Shown piece after piece: positions 27,375 to 36,135 of a stretch of 64,000 nucleotides of DNA. The stretch is from assembly GCF_017357245.1 (NCBI RefSeq), contig NZ_CP071612.1, positions 2,049,001 through 2,113,000 on the forward strand. The letters run 5' to 3'. A program made the position numbers and the translations under genes. The first letter of the stretch is position 1, and every line of letters begins with the position of its first letter. This DNA is from Rhizobium bangladeshense. GTDB taxonomy: Bacteria; Pseudomonadota; Alphaproteobacteria; Rhizobiales; Rhizobiaceae. Below the pieces are notes generated by a model, which saw nothing but the letters and a program-made list of their open reading frames with translations, was not told where the DNA came from and did no database searches.

Positions 27375-28304
27375 GCGGATCGCGATCAGCCAGAGCGAAA
27401 CGCTCGCCACCGAAAGCACCGTCGTGATCAGGATCGTCGCCGAGGCGCGTTCCTGCCAGACGCCATATTGCTGGCCGATGACGAAGACATTGGTTGCCGT
27501 CGGCAGGCAGGCGAGCAGCACGGCCGCCTGGATCCAGACAGGCTCGAAACCGCCGATAACAGTCAGCGCCAGGAACACCGCGATCGGATGCAGGATCAGC
27601 TTCGCCGGCACGATATAGGAGATCTCGGCCGGAATCCGCTTGAGCGGCCTCAGAGCCAGCGTCACGCCCATGGCAAAGAGGGCGCAGGGAGCGGCCGCCT
27701 GTGCAAGGTAGTCGACGAGGCGCTGGAACGCCAGCGGCTGATCGATGTGGAAGGCGGCAACCGCAAAGCCTGCCGCCGTCGACAGGATGAAGGGATGGAG
27801 GCCCACCTTGCGGGCAATATCGGCGGCGAGTCGGCCGGGCGAGCGCTTGTCGTCGCCGGCTGCCGCCATCAGCGCCGGCGCCACGATGAAATGCAGCGCA
27901 TTTTCGAAGCAGATGATCAGCGCCACCGGCACGGCAGCACCTTCGCCGAGCGCCAGCAGCGCCAGGCCCGGCCCCATATAGCCGATATTGCCGTAGGCGC
28001 CGGCAAAGGACTGGATGGTGCATTCATCAAGCGGATTGCCGCGCACGAAACGGCCGATGACAAAGAGAAGGATGAAGACCGCATAGGTCGCCGCGATATC
28101 GGTGACGATGAAATCGACCCGCGTCAGCTCTTCGATCGGCGTGCGCGAGACGAGCTTGAAGAACAGCGCGGGCAGGGCGGCATAGATGATGAAGGTATTC
28201 AGCCAGCCGAGCGCCTCGGCCGGCTGCTTCGTCGCCTTGGCGGCGGCATAACCGATCAGGATCAGGCCGAAGAACGGCAGCAGCAGGCTGATGATGTCGG
28301 CCAA
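27342..28304 (-). CDS. AEC-family (auxin efflux carrier-like) transporter
   Basis: An inner-membrane transporter of 320 residues with about ten hydrophobic segments, beginning at LLLPFFGLILIGYAAAK. Conserved AEC features include FAGAYGNIGYMGPGLAL near residue 105 and LPTATNVFVIGQQYGVW near residue 270. Substrates of bacterial members are mostly organic acids such as malate, but are unknown here. It ends inside the convergent hydroxylase gene by 33 bases. ccdA is upstream on the same strand with 46 bases between. Confidence 0.9.
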   Translation of the reverse strand: MADIISLLLPFFGLILIGYAAAKATKQPAEALGWLNTFIIYAALPALFFKLVSRTPIEELTRVDFIVTDIAATYAVFILLFVIGRFVRGNPLDECTIQSFAGAYGNIGYMGPGLALLALGEGAAVPVALIICFENALHFIVAPALMAAAGDDKRSPGRLAADIARKVGLHPFILSTAAGFAVAAFHIDQPLAFQRLVDYLAQAAAPCALFAMGVTLALRPLKRIPAEISYIVPAKLILHPIAVFLALTVIGGFEPVWIQAAVLLACLPTATNVFVIGQQYGVWQERASATILITTVLSVASVSLWLIAIRSGLLPLQLFL

Positions 28305-28350
28305 GGGAAAGTCCGGTTTTTGTGGGATGGCTGGCGGGGAAGAATCTCTT

Positions 28351-29100
28351 CTAGCCGATTTGCATCAGGATCGGAAAGGTCTGCTGGAACCAGATCGCCA
28401 CATCGCTGACCCAGCCGAACAGGAAGGCGAGGCCGGTCAGGATGAGGAAGACGCCCATCACCTTCTCCACCGTGCCGAGATGGCGGCGGAAGCGCGACAG
28501 GAAGCGCATGAAGGCGCCGGAAAAGCCGGCGGCGATCCAGAAGGGAATAGCAAGACCCAGCGAATAGATGGCGAGCAGCCCGGCGCCGGAGCCGACCGTC
28601 TCGCGCGAGGCGGCGACCCCGAGGATGGCGCCGAGCACCGGCCCGATGCAGGGCGTCCAGCCGAAGGCGAAGGCAAGGCCCATGACATAGGCGCCCGTCA
28701 ACGTCGCCGGCTTGCCGCCGGCCTGGAAGCGCGCCTCGCGGGCGAGCAGCCCGATTCGGAAGAGGCCGAGGAAATTCAGCCCCATGACGATGATAACAAG
28801 CCCGCCGATCTTGGAGAGCAGATCGAGATGCTGGCGAAGCGCCATGCCGATGCTCGACGCACCGGCGCCGAGCGCCACGAAGACGGTGGCAAAGCCGAGC
28901 GTGAAGAGCAGTGCCGAGAAGAGCACGCCGCGCCTGGTATCGGGCGAGACCGCAACCGCGCCGCCGACGCGGAACTGTTCGACCGATATACCGGCCATAT
29001 AGCAGAGATAGGGCGGGACGAGGGGGAGCACGCAGGGCGAAAGAAAGGATAGCGCCCCTGCTAACAACGCACTCCACAGGGAAATATCGGCAATCGACAC
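28351..29100 (-). CDS. ccdA: Cytochrome c biogenesis protein CcdA
   Basis: A six-span membrane thiol-disulfide transporter of the DsbD-core type, 249 residues, carrying electrons across the membrane for cytochrome c maturation. The paired Cys are in SFLSPCVLPLVPPY near residue 22 and FGWTPCIGPVLGAI near residue 150, each followed by the conserved Pro. There is no periplasmic or thioredoxin-like domain, which distinguishes it from full DsbD. Transcribed toward the AEC gene. Confidence 0.94.
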   Translation of the reverse strand: MSIADISLWSALLAGALSFLSPCVLPLVPPYLCYMAGISVEQFRVGGAVAVSPDTRRGVLFSALLFTLGFATVFVALGAGASSIGMALRQHLDLLSKIGGLVIIVMGLNFLGLFRIGLLAREARFQAGGKPATLTGAYVMGLAFAFGWTPCIGPVLGAILGVAASRETVGSGAGLLAIYSLGLAIPFWIAAGFSGAFMRFLSRFRRHLGTVEKVMGVFLILTGLAFLFGWVSDVAIWFQQTFPILMQIG

Positions 29101-29253
29101 GCATTCTCTCCGGCTGCAACCTGCGCCCTGTTCCTAGCGTCGCACGCCGCGGATTGCCAATCACCTTTTTGCGTGGGCGCGATTTGCGCCTGCGCAATGT
29201 GAATGTCCGCCGGAAGAAATCTGCCGATCATCGGAAAAAGCCAAATTTTTCGG

Positions 29254-29282
29254 TTGACCGCAATGGGTCACCTGCCTATGTT
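29254..29282 (+). promoter_or_regulatory. Promoter of tRNA-Lys
   Basis: TTGACC (29254-29259), 17 bases, then TATGTT (29277-29282). Transcription would begin about 35 bases before the tRNA. Both boxes are close to the rhizobial sigma70 consensus. Confidence 0.6.
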
Positions 29283-29323
29283 CCGCCCACTTCCAGCCGG
29301 GGTGTCTCACGCCCGCGGAGAGG

Positions 29324-29399
29324 GAGAGCGTAGCTCAGCCGGTAGAGCAACTGACTTTTAATCAGTAGGTCTCGGGTTCGAACCCCGACGCTCTCACCA
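29324..29399 (+). tRNA. tRNA-Lys, anticodon TTT
   Basis: Cloverleaf reads cleanly: acceptor GAGAGCG pairs with CGCTCTC, D-arm GCTC/GAGC with AGCCGGTA loop, anticodon stem ACTGA/TCAGT around loop CTTTTAA (anticodon TTT), and T-arm CGGGTTCGAACCCCG. The discriminator A and an encoded CCA close the gene. It marks the edge between the conserved block and the accessory region; tRNA genes often serve as integration sites, but no duplicated tRNA end was noticed. Confidence 0.97.
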
Positions 29400-29430
29400 T
29401 AAAATCGTCAACGATCAACGGTTTAGATGA

Positions 29431-29463
29431 GGTAATTGGCGTAAAACTTTACCGCCAATTACC
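29431..29463 (+). terminator. Long hairpin after tRNA-Lys
   Basis: GGTAATTGGCGTAAA pairs with TTTACCGCCAATTACC, a 15-base stem with one bulged C and a two-base loop, about 30 bases past the tRNA. It is followed by TTGATTTTG, a modest T-rich tail. Likely the tRNA transcript terminator. Confidence 0.7.
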
Positions 29464-29593
29464 TTGATTTTGCGAATCATAGCGCAAACTTACGGCACAC
29501 GATTGTCACACGGCACATGGAACGCCAACCGGCAAGGAGAGGCCGGCGGGCGCTCTTGTTGGGGGCCAAGGTTGGTGTTCGCGGCACTGCCGG

Positions 29594-29908
29594 TTAAAAA
29601 TCGAAATACACTGTCACACCTGACCGACGACGATAGGGGTAATGGTCGCGATAGCCGTAATAGTCGCGACTGCCGTAGTACCGCGGACGATAGCACGAGC
29701 CGTAATACCGGCAGTCGCGGTGAGCGTACCGGTGTTTCTTCCAGTGGCCGTACGCATGTCCATTCCCATGACGACGGTAATGGACTAGATCGACGTCGGC
29801 GGCGTGCATTGCTACCGATTTCGGCACGACCATCGGCGTGGCGTTTAGCGGCAGGGCGAAAGATGCAGACAAGACCATGGCTGCAAGTGAGGAAAAAAGC
29901 ATCTTCAT
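29594..29908 (-). CDS. Small secreted Tyr/Arg/His-rich protein
   Basis: A 104-residue protein with a clear signal peptide (MKMLFSSLAAMVLSASFALP, cleavage after NATP or nearby), then a low-complexity mature part dominated by Tyr, Arg, His and Gly: YRRHGNGHAYGHWKKHRYAH and several YYG/YR repeats. There is one pair of Cys. Rhizobia carry many such short exported proteins of unknown role, some in the cell envelope. It is divergent in sense to the tRNA and 242 bases from the L,D-transpeptidase gene on the same strand. Confidence 0.75.
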   Translation of the reverse strand: MKMLFSSLAAMVLSASFALPLNATPMVVPKSVAMHAADVDLVHYRRHGNGHAYGHWKKHRYAHRDCRYYGSCYRPRYYGSRDYYGYRDHYPYRRRSGVTVYFDF

Positions 29909-30150
29909 CGGCGCATCCTTTCAGGCTGCGATTCTGGGTTAATAAGCATTAACCTCCGATGAACGGCTGCGTGCTTGAAGGAAGACCGGCCGGCGCGCTG
30001 CTCGTGTGGGCGCAGGTGGTGCTCGCGCCGGTTGACTACGTCAGCGAAGCTGGGGATGTTGCGTGGACCTGTCTGCGCACTCGGGCTAGCGGAAAACATA
30101 CCCGCGGAGGTCGCCAGGGCACTACTCTGGGATGATTCGGGAAGGCTCCA

Positions 30151-30771
30151 TCACCGCTGAACGATAACCCGGGTCCCCGGCTGGACCATATCGTAAAGCT
30201 CCTCGACATCCTCGCGGTACATCCGGAAGCATCCGCTTGATGCATTGGTGCCGATGGAGGAGGGGTCGTTGGTGCCGTGGATGCGGAGCAGTCCGCCGGC
30301 AAGGTAGATTGCGCGGGTTCCAAGCGGATTTGCTGGCCCGGGTTTCACCACTGCCGGGAGCCTTGGGTTCTTCTGGCGCATGCTGGCTGTTGGCCGCCAT
30401 TCGGGATGCATGCGTTTCGACACGACGCGCGTTGTGCCGTACCATTGTTTGCCTTCGCGGCCGACGGCGATGGGGTAGGCAAACTGCTCACCCTCTGACG
30501 TCGTGTAGATAAGAGTGTGCTCACGCGTGGCGATGACGATGGTTCCTCTTCCAATTCGCGTCGATGGCTCCCGACGTTCTTGAAAGGGTTCACGATAACC
30601 AGGGTCTGGCTCGTAGAAGGGAGGAGGGGGATAGGGGCTGTAAGGGTCATCATAGCCGTAGCCATCGTATTCGTCGTATCCATCATACGGCGCGTAAACT
30701 TGGGCTTGGGCATGCACCGCTATCACAAACAGGGCCGCCGCAAGGAGAAGCAGCAATCTCATTCTTCGCAT
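30151..30771 (-). CDS. L,D-transpeptidase (YkuD domain), exported
   Basis: Envelope enzyme of 206 residues that makes 3-3 peptidoglycan cross-links or attaches proteins to the wall. A signal peptide (RLLLLLAAALFVIAVHAQAQ) precedes a Tyr/Asp/Pro-rich segment (DGYDEYDGYGYDDPYSPYPP) and the YkuD domain, with the catalytic motif HGTND and SSGCFRM holding His and Cys. The frame also allows a TTG start at 30786; ATG 30771 gives a tidy signal peptide. Monocistronic by context. Confidence 0.9.
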   Translation of the reverse strand: MRRMRLLLLLAAALFVIAVHAQAQVYAPYDGYDEYDGYGYDDPYSPYPPPPFYEPDPGYREPFQERREPSTRIGRGTIVIATREHTLIYTTSEGEQFAYPIAVGREGKQWYGTTRVVSKRMHPEWRPTASMRQKNPRLPAVVKPGPANPLGTRAIYLAGGLLRIHGTNDPSSIGTNASSGCFRMYREDVEELYDMVQPGTRVIVQR

Positions 30772-31076
30772 CCGCTTGTCATACAATCATGATTGGGCCG
30801 AATTCTATGGCGGCACTATGGCGGGGTAGCTCTCGATCTGGCGGTGATCTTTCGTCGCTCCCGTTCTCCGCTGAGTTCGCGCATCCTGCCCACCACCCCC
30901 GACGCTTCCAGCAAATGGCTGCGATCGGTGATGTGTTTTTTGCTGAGCGAGCCTTCACAAAGCTCAAGGACTGAGGTGCCTCGCCACACGCCTCGACAGA
31001 TGCGCCCACATCTTCTTCTCGGCCAACTGCATCGCAGCCGCCGTCAACTTCCGGGGCAAATCAATGAGCCCCGAGC
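30772..31076. other. Gap without a supported gene
   Basis: About 305 bases between the L,D-transpeptidase and deaminase genes. Short frames on both strands (for example the minus-strand frame 30779-31009) lack ribosome sites and rhizobial codon bias. The promoter of the transpeptidase gene should lie at the left edge; no clear box was seen. Confidence 0.5.
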
Positions 31077-31550
31077 CTAAACCCTGCCCAGATGCTTCGG
31101 CCAGAATTCCTGGTGGACTTTGGCGGCTTCGTCTTCGAGTTCCGTCGGGCCAACCACAGTGACGGTACGCGCGCCGGTCTGCAACACGGCCCGGCTGGGT
31201 ACGTTCAACCCAATCCCAGCAATCTCGCCGAGCCGCGTTTCGGAGCACGCAAACACCATACGTCCGATCCCCGACCAGTAGATCGCCCCGGAGCACATCG
31301 CACAGGGCTCAGTGCTGGTGTAGAGTGTGCAGTCGGCGAGAAAAGCTGGGTCGTAGTGCTGCGCCGCCAGTTTGACCAGGTTCATCTCGGCGTGGTTTGT
31401 CATATCGTGGCCGGTGAAGACGCTATTTTCGGCGCGCAGGATGACTTCGCCGTCCTTGACCAGGACCGAGCCAAACGGTTCGTCGCCGTTTGCGACTGCG
31501 GATTTCGAGAGCGCAATCGCCTCGCGCAAAAACGGCTCGTGATCTTCCAT
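31077..31550 (-). CDS. Cytidine/deoxycytidylate-deaminase-family protein (guanine or tRNA-adenosine deaminase-like)
   Basis: A 157-residue zinc deaminase with HAEMN (zinc His, catalytic Glu) and TEPCAMCSGAIYWSG (two zinc Cys). GDEPFGSVLVKDGEV near the N-terminus is typical of guanine deaminase and TadA relatives. The start is set at MEDHEPFLREAI; the frame extends 18 codons further without conserved sequence. It is a different subgroup from the deaminase at 21313. The divergent gap to the small membrane protein is 176 bases. Substrate uncertain. Confidence 0.88.
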   Translation of the reverse strand: MEDHEPFLREAIALSKSAVANGDEPFGSVLVKDGEVILRAENSVFTGHDMTNHAEMNLVKLAAQHYDPAFLADCTLYTSTEPCAMCSGAIYWSGIGRMVFACSETRLGEIAGIGLNVPSRAVLQTGARTVTVVGPTELEDEAAKVHQEFWPKHLGRV

Positions 31551-31726
31551 GAGAACCCCAAGGTTAGAGCGAATGATCTTCCCTCGGATTGGATGGATTT
31601 CCAAGCGCCGAAAATCAGATTCATCGCCTTCCGTGCAGATGCCGACGGGCAGCCCCAGACTTTCATTTTCGGAACCAAAAGCGCCCGCATCGACTTTGAC
31701 CCTGAGTTACCTTGGAGGTCCCCCTG

Positions 31727-31897
31727 ATGGACAGAACACCGAAAACGGCCATCCGCGGAATGATGTCGTATGTGCTCGCCCTTCTCGTCCTCGGCATACT
31801 GGCGGGCGCCGTTTACACGATCTACGGCCATCCTACCGATCCATCGGAACCACCAGCGGCTGAGAGCATCCCGCAGAAGGCGCCGGCTCCGCAGTGA
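31727..31897 (+). CDS. Small single-span membrane protein
   Basis: Fifty-six residues with one hydrophobic helix (SYVLALLVLGILAGAVYTIY, about 14-33), a basic N-terminus and a Pro/Ala/Gln-rich tail. The start is decided by GGAGG eight bases before the ATG. N-terminus probably inside. I do not recognise the family; small rhizobial proteins of this plan are common and mostly unstudied. Confidence 0.6.
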   Translation: MDRTPKTAIRGMMSYVLALLVLGILAGAVYTIYGHPTDPSEPPAAESIPQKAPAPQ

Positions 31898-32225
31898 GGG
31901 CGAGGTCGCCGTTCGAGAACGAATGGTGGAAGGGAAAGCATTCTGCCGGATCCGGCGCCCACCCGGTCGGGTCGTGTTGAAGCGCCCCCGCTCCACCGCC
32001 AGATACTGCGCAAGCGGCGACCAACAGGGCTTTGGAAAGCAAGGCAGAAATTCTGTCGCAAGTCCTTCCCACCAGTAGAGAGCTATATTTATAGGGGGAA
32101 CAACTTGCGACTGGGTGAAGTCGGCACCCAAGCAGGTATCACGAAATAGACGAGAGTCAGCTGGACCAGGTCGGCCCGCTATGGCGGATTTTGCGCTCGG
32201 GCAGTGTGAACAGAGGAGTTCGCGG
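31898..32225. other. Gap before the FAD monooxygenase
   Basis: About 330 bases. A minus-strand frame (about 31833-32072, GTG start) would encode a 79-residue protein with a signal-like stretch (LLVAACAVSGGGAGA), but it overlaps the 3' end of the small membrane protein gene and has only a poor start, so it is left uncalled. An AT-rich patch near 32082-32095 may hold promoter elements. Confidence 0.4.
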
Positions 32226-33719
32226 ATGAGAGACCATGCGGTCGTCATATCAGGGGGAGGGCCGACGGGGCTGATGCTGGCGGGTGAACTCGCCTTGGCG
32301 GGCATCGATGTCGCGATCGTCGAACGGCGCGAGAACCAGGAGATCGTCGGTTCGCGTGCCGGCGGTCTGAGTTCGCGCACGCTCGAGGTTCTCGACCAGC
32401 GCGGCATCGTCGATCGGTTCCTGGCGGAGGGGCAAATCGCCCAGGTCACCGGATTTGCGGTCACGCGGCTTGACATCAGCGACTTCCCGACGCGGCACAA
32501 TTACGGGTTGGCCCTGCGGCAGAAGCATATCGAGCGCATCCTGGCCGGCTGGGTCGGTGAGCTGCCGGTGACGGTCCTCCGCGGCCGCGAACTGACCAGT
32601 TTCGTGCAGGATGAGACCGGCGTCACCCTCGAACTTTCCGATGGGTCGTCGCTGCGCGCGGGCTATCTCGTCGGCTGCGACGGCGGCCGCAGTCTGGTTC
32701 GCAAGATGGCCGGCATCGCCTTTCCGGGATCGGATGCGACGACCAGCAATATTCTCGCCGAGGCAGAGATGAAGGAGGAGCCGCCGCTCGGTGTCCATCG
32801 CACAGCGCTCGGCATGCATGCCTTCGGCCGCGAGGAATATGAAATCCGCGACGGCAAGGTGATTTTCGCCAGTGAAGGTCCGATCAACGTCATGGTCCCG
32901 GAAAAGACGGCCGGCGGCACAGGCGAGCCGACGCTTGATGATCTCAGGCAAGCGCTCATTGCCGCCTGCGGAACCGATTATGGAATCCACGGCCCGAAGT
33001 GGATCTCCAGGTTCACCGACATGTCGCGGCAGGCGGAGATCTACCGCAAGGGCAGGGTTCTGCTGGCAGGTGACGCCGCCCATGTGCATTCTCCGGTCGG
33101 CGGGCAGGGGCTCAATACCGGTGTGCAGGATGCCGTCAATCTCGGCTGGAAGCTGGCCCAGGTGGTGAAGGGCATATCGCCCGAGGCCCTGCTCGACACC
33201 TATCATGCCGAGCGCCATCCGGTCGCCGCCCGTGTGCTGCGCACGACGATGGCGCAGGTCGCGTTGCAACGGACCGATGATCGCACCGAAGCCCTCAGAG
33301 ACGTCGTGTTGGAACTGCTTGGCCTGGAGGAGGCGCGCAAGACGATCGCCGCCGAGATGTCCGGACTTGCCATTCGTTACGACCTCGGCGAGGGGCACCC
33401 GCTGCTCGGCCGCCGCATGCCCGACCTCGACCTGGTCACGACGGACGGCCCCTTGCGTGTCTTTGCGCTGCTGAAAGATGCAAGACCGGTGTTGTTGAAC
33501 CTTGGGTCGCGCGGTAGCGTCGACACCGGGCCATGGTCAGATCGCGTGCCTCTGGTCCATGCGAGCTATGACGGGCCATGGGAGTTGCCGGCGCTGGGGG
33601 CGGTCGCAGCGCCGAGTGCGGTGTTGATCCGGCCGGACGGATATGTGGCCTGGTTGGGCGAGGGGCACCGGAATGGCCTGGACGCAGCGATGAGCACCTG
33701 GTTCGGGCCGCCCCGCTGA
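32226..33719 (+). CDS. FAD-dependent aromatic-ring monooxygenase (PheA/TfdB type)
   Basis: Class A flavoprotein hydroxylase of 497 residues. FAD motif ISGGGPTGLMLAGELAL starts at residue 8, the NADPH/FAD DG motif is LVGCDGGRSLVRK, and the GD motif is VLLAGDAAHVHSPVGGQG. A C-terminal thioredoxin-like region (about 400-497) is typical of phenol/pentachlorophenol and polyketide hydroxylases. GAGGAG precedes the ATG. It stands alone, so the substrate (an aromatic acid, phenol or antibiotic) cannot be told. Confidence 0.9.
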   Translation: MRDHAVVISGGGPTGLMLAGELALAGIDVAIVERRENQEIVGSRAGGLSSRTLEVLDQRGIVDRFLAEGQIAQVTGFAVTRLDISDFPTRHNYGLALRQKHIERILAGWVGELPVTVLRGRELTSFVQDETGVTLELSDGSSLRAGYLVGCDGGRSLVRKMAGIAFPGSDATTSNILAEAEMKEEPPLGVHRTALGMHAFGREEYEIRDGKVIFASEGPINVMVPEKTAGGTGEPTLDDLRQALIAACGTDYGIHGPKWISRFTDMSRQAEIYRKGRVLLAGDAAHVHSPVGGQGLNTGVQDAVNLGWKLAQVVKGISPEALLDTYHAERHPVAARVLRTTMAQVALQRTDDRTEALRDVVLELLGLEEARKTIAAEMSGLAIRYDLGEGHPLLGRRMPDLDLVTTDGPLRVFALLKDARPVLLNLGSRGSVDTGPWSDRVPLVHASYDGPWELPALGAVAAPSAVLIRPDGYVAWLGEGHRNGLDAAMSTWFGPPR

Positions 33720-33739
33720 CAGGCGAAAAAGCCGCTGAG

Positions 33740-34447
33740 CTAGGCGGCCAGCGAAATCGGCGCGCCGTCCGGCATCGGTTTGCCGCGGCGCTCCCACGTC
33801 CGGCGGCTGATGCCGAACGCCTCCCAGGGTCGGGTCTGGCTGAAGGCGTTGGCGAGATAGTCGGCTCTGGAAATTGCGCCGGCGCCCCGCCGCTGCTCCT
33901 CTTTCCGGCATCGGTCGCGCTGGCGTCTCTTTGCCTTCTGCAGCTTTTCTCTTTTCGCCTTCGGCACGTCGAAGGCGCCGATGGTGCGAATACCGAGCGT
34001 GCTGCGTTCGGCATAACTCAGATGCAGGGCGTGGGCGAGCGCGTCTGCGGACAGGGGAGAAAAGCGCAGCTTTGTCCTCTCGTAAATGACTTCCTCTATG
34101 GCGGCCTTCCCGGCCCAGGGCAACCATCGCGCCGCCCAGCCGAGTACCACCTCGACAAACCCTTCCCCGAATTCGACAAAAGCGAGGCTGGCGATCACCT
34201 CGACATAGATCAGGGCGTCATCCGCCTCCGGCACGATCTCGCCATGACGATGCCGGATCAATTTTTCGATCTCGCGCATCCGGCCGCGAAAATGGTTCCA
34301 GCGGCCGCCCCGCATGCGGCGCTGCACGGATTTGTAACCGAGGAGACAATCGCCGATTTTGATCGCGGTAATGTCCCGTGCAAGACCGGCTTCCTCAGCC
34401 CGCCCTGCCGATCGACACTGTTCATCCGCGCCGACGAGACGATCCAT
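33740..34447 (-). CDS. Protein resembling rhizobial phage/plasmid accessory genes
   Basis: A 235-residue basic protein. Its C-terminal half has the pattern RTIGAFDVPKAKREKLQKAK, RRQRDRCRKEEQRRGAGAIS and the ending RPWEAFGISRRTWERRGKP, a helix-turn-helix-like tail I associate with proteins from rhizobial prophages and plasmids. The N-terminal part is not recognised. GGAGAA before the ATG sets the start. Role unknown; DNA binding is inferred from the basic region and the tail. Its presence suggests past gene transfer here. Confidence 0.6.
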   Translation of the reverse strand: MDRLVGADEQCRSAGRAEEAGLARDITAIKIGDCLLGYKSVQRRMRGGRWNHFRGRMREIEKLIRHRHGEIVPEADDALIYVEVIASLAFVEFGEGFVEVVLGWAARWLPWAGKAAIEEVIYERTKLRFSPLSADALAHALHLSYAERSTLGIRTIGAFDVPKAKREKLQKAKRRQRDRCRKEEQRRGAGAISRADYLANAFSQTRPWEAFGISRRTWERRGKPMPDGAPISLAA

Positions 34448-34728
34448 CGTTTCTCCTTTGCGATCTGCCTCATGAGGCCGAAACGACTGGTTGTAGCGGA
34501 AGTCGAGGGGGTGATGTTCACTTTTTGTTTGCGGTTTCCACCGATTTTCGCAGTGGTGATGCAACGCAGTAACGGATGATCCGAATACCAGATTTCCGGT
34601 TGCGGTGATCCCGAGCGAACGGGAGACGAGTGGCACCTCCAAACCCGTTGATTTCTATTGGGAACGACCCGTGTTATCATCCGTCTACCGACGTCATAAG
34701 CCGGGTTGCCGGCACAGAGACTGGTCCG

Positions 34729-36135
34729 ATGAGCGAAATGGACGTTCTTTTTGCCAGCCTGCGACAGGCGGCTGACCCGCAGACGGTCGAGTGCATCGAA
34801 AACGTCGTCAGGCATGGCGCCGATCACGATCTCAACCGCATCAATGCGCTCGCCTTCGCCGATAAGCATCATCTCGATGAAGAAAAAACCATCGCCGCCT
34901 TCCTGCATGCGGCCCGGATCGGCGCATTCGAGATGACCTGGAATGTGCTTTGCCCGGGATGCGGCGGCGTCCTTGACAGCGGGGCAACCCTCAAGGGGGT
35001 CAATCAGGACACCTATCATTGTGCCCTCTGTGCGGCCGGATACGAACCGACCCTCGACGAGATGGTCGAGGTCACCTTCACCGTCAGTCCGCGCGTGCGC
35101 AGGATCGCCGCCCACGAGCCCGACCGGCTGCCTCCGCTCGAATACTACCGGCAGATTTTCTTCAGCTCCGGCGTCGACTTGCCGGAGGATCTGGAAGCGA
35201 AGTTCGACCGCATCCTGCTGGAGATGATCGAGCTCGCGCCGGGGGAGAAGGCGTTCGTGTCGCTGCAGTTGCCGGCGCAATTCGTCATCATCTTCGACGC
35301 GGTGACGCATTCGGCCCAGTTCATCGACGTGCAGGGGGAACACACTGATGAACGCCAGAATCTCTCGATGGTCATCAGCCGGGGACATGCGCTGAACGAA
35401 ACCGTGACGATGCGCCCCGGCTTGCTGCGGCTCACTCTCGAGAACCATACCGATCGCCGGGTGGTGCCGAATGTCTGCGTGGCGGGGGATGACCTGCACC
35501 ACCTCCTGGGTCGCAGGCGGGCATTTCTGACAGCCAAGCGGTTGCTGACGAACCAGAGCTTCCGCGACATCTACAGGACCGATACGCTCGACGTCGACCA
35601 GCGCCTCAAGATCACCAGCCTAACGTTCCTCTTCACCGATCTCAGGGGCTCGACGGCGCTTTACGAACGTGTCGGGGATCTTGCCGCGTTCGATCTGGTG
35701 CGGGCGCATTTCCGCGTTCTTCACGAGATCGTTGCAACCGAAGCCGGAGCTGTCGTCAAGACGATCGGCGATGCCGTGATGGCGACTTTTCCGAGCCCGG
35801 ACCGGGCGGTGGCGGCGGCGCTGAGGATGCGGGAGGCGATGCGCCGGCTGAATGCCGAACACGGCAGCGACGACCTCCTCCTGAAGATCGGCATCCACGA
35901 GGGACCGTGCCTCGCCGTCAACTTGAACGACAGGCAGGACTACTTCGGCCAGACGGTCAATATCGCCTCCCGCGTCCAAAGCCTTGCCGACCCTAATGTG
36001 ATCATGACGACCGAGGCGATCGTCGAAGATATCAATGTCTCGGAGATCCTGCGCGACAGCGGCATCACATCGGCCTCGCGGATGGCGGAGCTTCAGGGCA
36101 TCGGCAGGGAAGTCAGGATCTTCGCCCTGTCGTGA
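34729..36135 (+). CDS. Class III adenylate/guanylate cyclase with DUF5939-like zinc-ribbon N-terminus
   Basis: A 468-residue soluble protein. An N-terminal domain (about 1-290, DUF5939 type) has two CxxC pairs, C75/C78 in LCPGCGG and C98/C101 in CALCAAG, forming a likely zinc ribbon. The catalytic domain follows: metal Asp D304 in LFTDLRGST and D348 in KTIGDAVMATF, with DYFGQTVNIASRVQ carrying the conserved Asn and Arg. These residues predict an active cyclase. A longer frame from 34630 exists; ATG 34729 fits the family. Signal sensed is unknown. Confidence 0.88.
   Translation: MSEMDVLFASLRQAADPQTVECIENVVRHGADHDLNRINALAFADKHHLDEEKTIAAFLHAARIGAFEMTWNVLCPGCGGVLDSGATLKGVNQDTYHCALCAAGYEPTLDEMVEVTFTVSPRVRRIAAHEPDRLPPLEYYRQIFFSSGVDLPEDLEAKFDRILLEMIELAPGEKAFVSLQLPAQFVIIFDAVTHSAQFIDVQGEHTDERQNLSMVISRGHALNETVTMRPGLLRLTLENHTDRRVVPNVCVAGDDLHHLLGRRRAFLTAKRLLTNQSFRDIYRTDTLDVDQRLKITSLTFLFTDLRGSTALYERVGDLAAFDLVRAHFRVLHEIVATEAGAVVKTIGDAVMATFPSPDRAVAAALRMREAMRRLNAEHGSDDLLLKIGIHEGPCLAVNLNDRQDYFGQTVNIASRVQSLADPNVIMTTEAIVEDINVSEILRDSGITSASRMAELQGIGREVRIFALS

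Noticed and set aside
31833..32072. Minus-strand 79-codon frame with signal-like start
   Set aside because: GTG or TTG start, weak ribosome site, and overlap with the 3' end of the small membrane protein gene.
32250..33398. Long minus-strand frame opposite the FAD monooxygenase
   Set aside because: Mirror of a clear FAD protein; the sequence shows no motifs of its own.
29324..36135. Genomic island inserted at tRNA-Lys
   Set aside because: No integrase, no duplicated tRNA 3' end and no sharp composition change were seen; only one phage-like protein is present.
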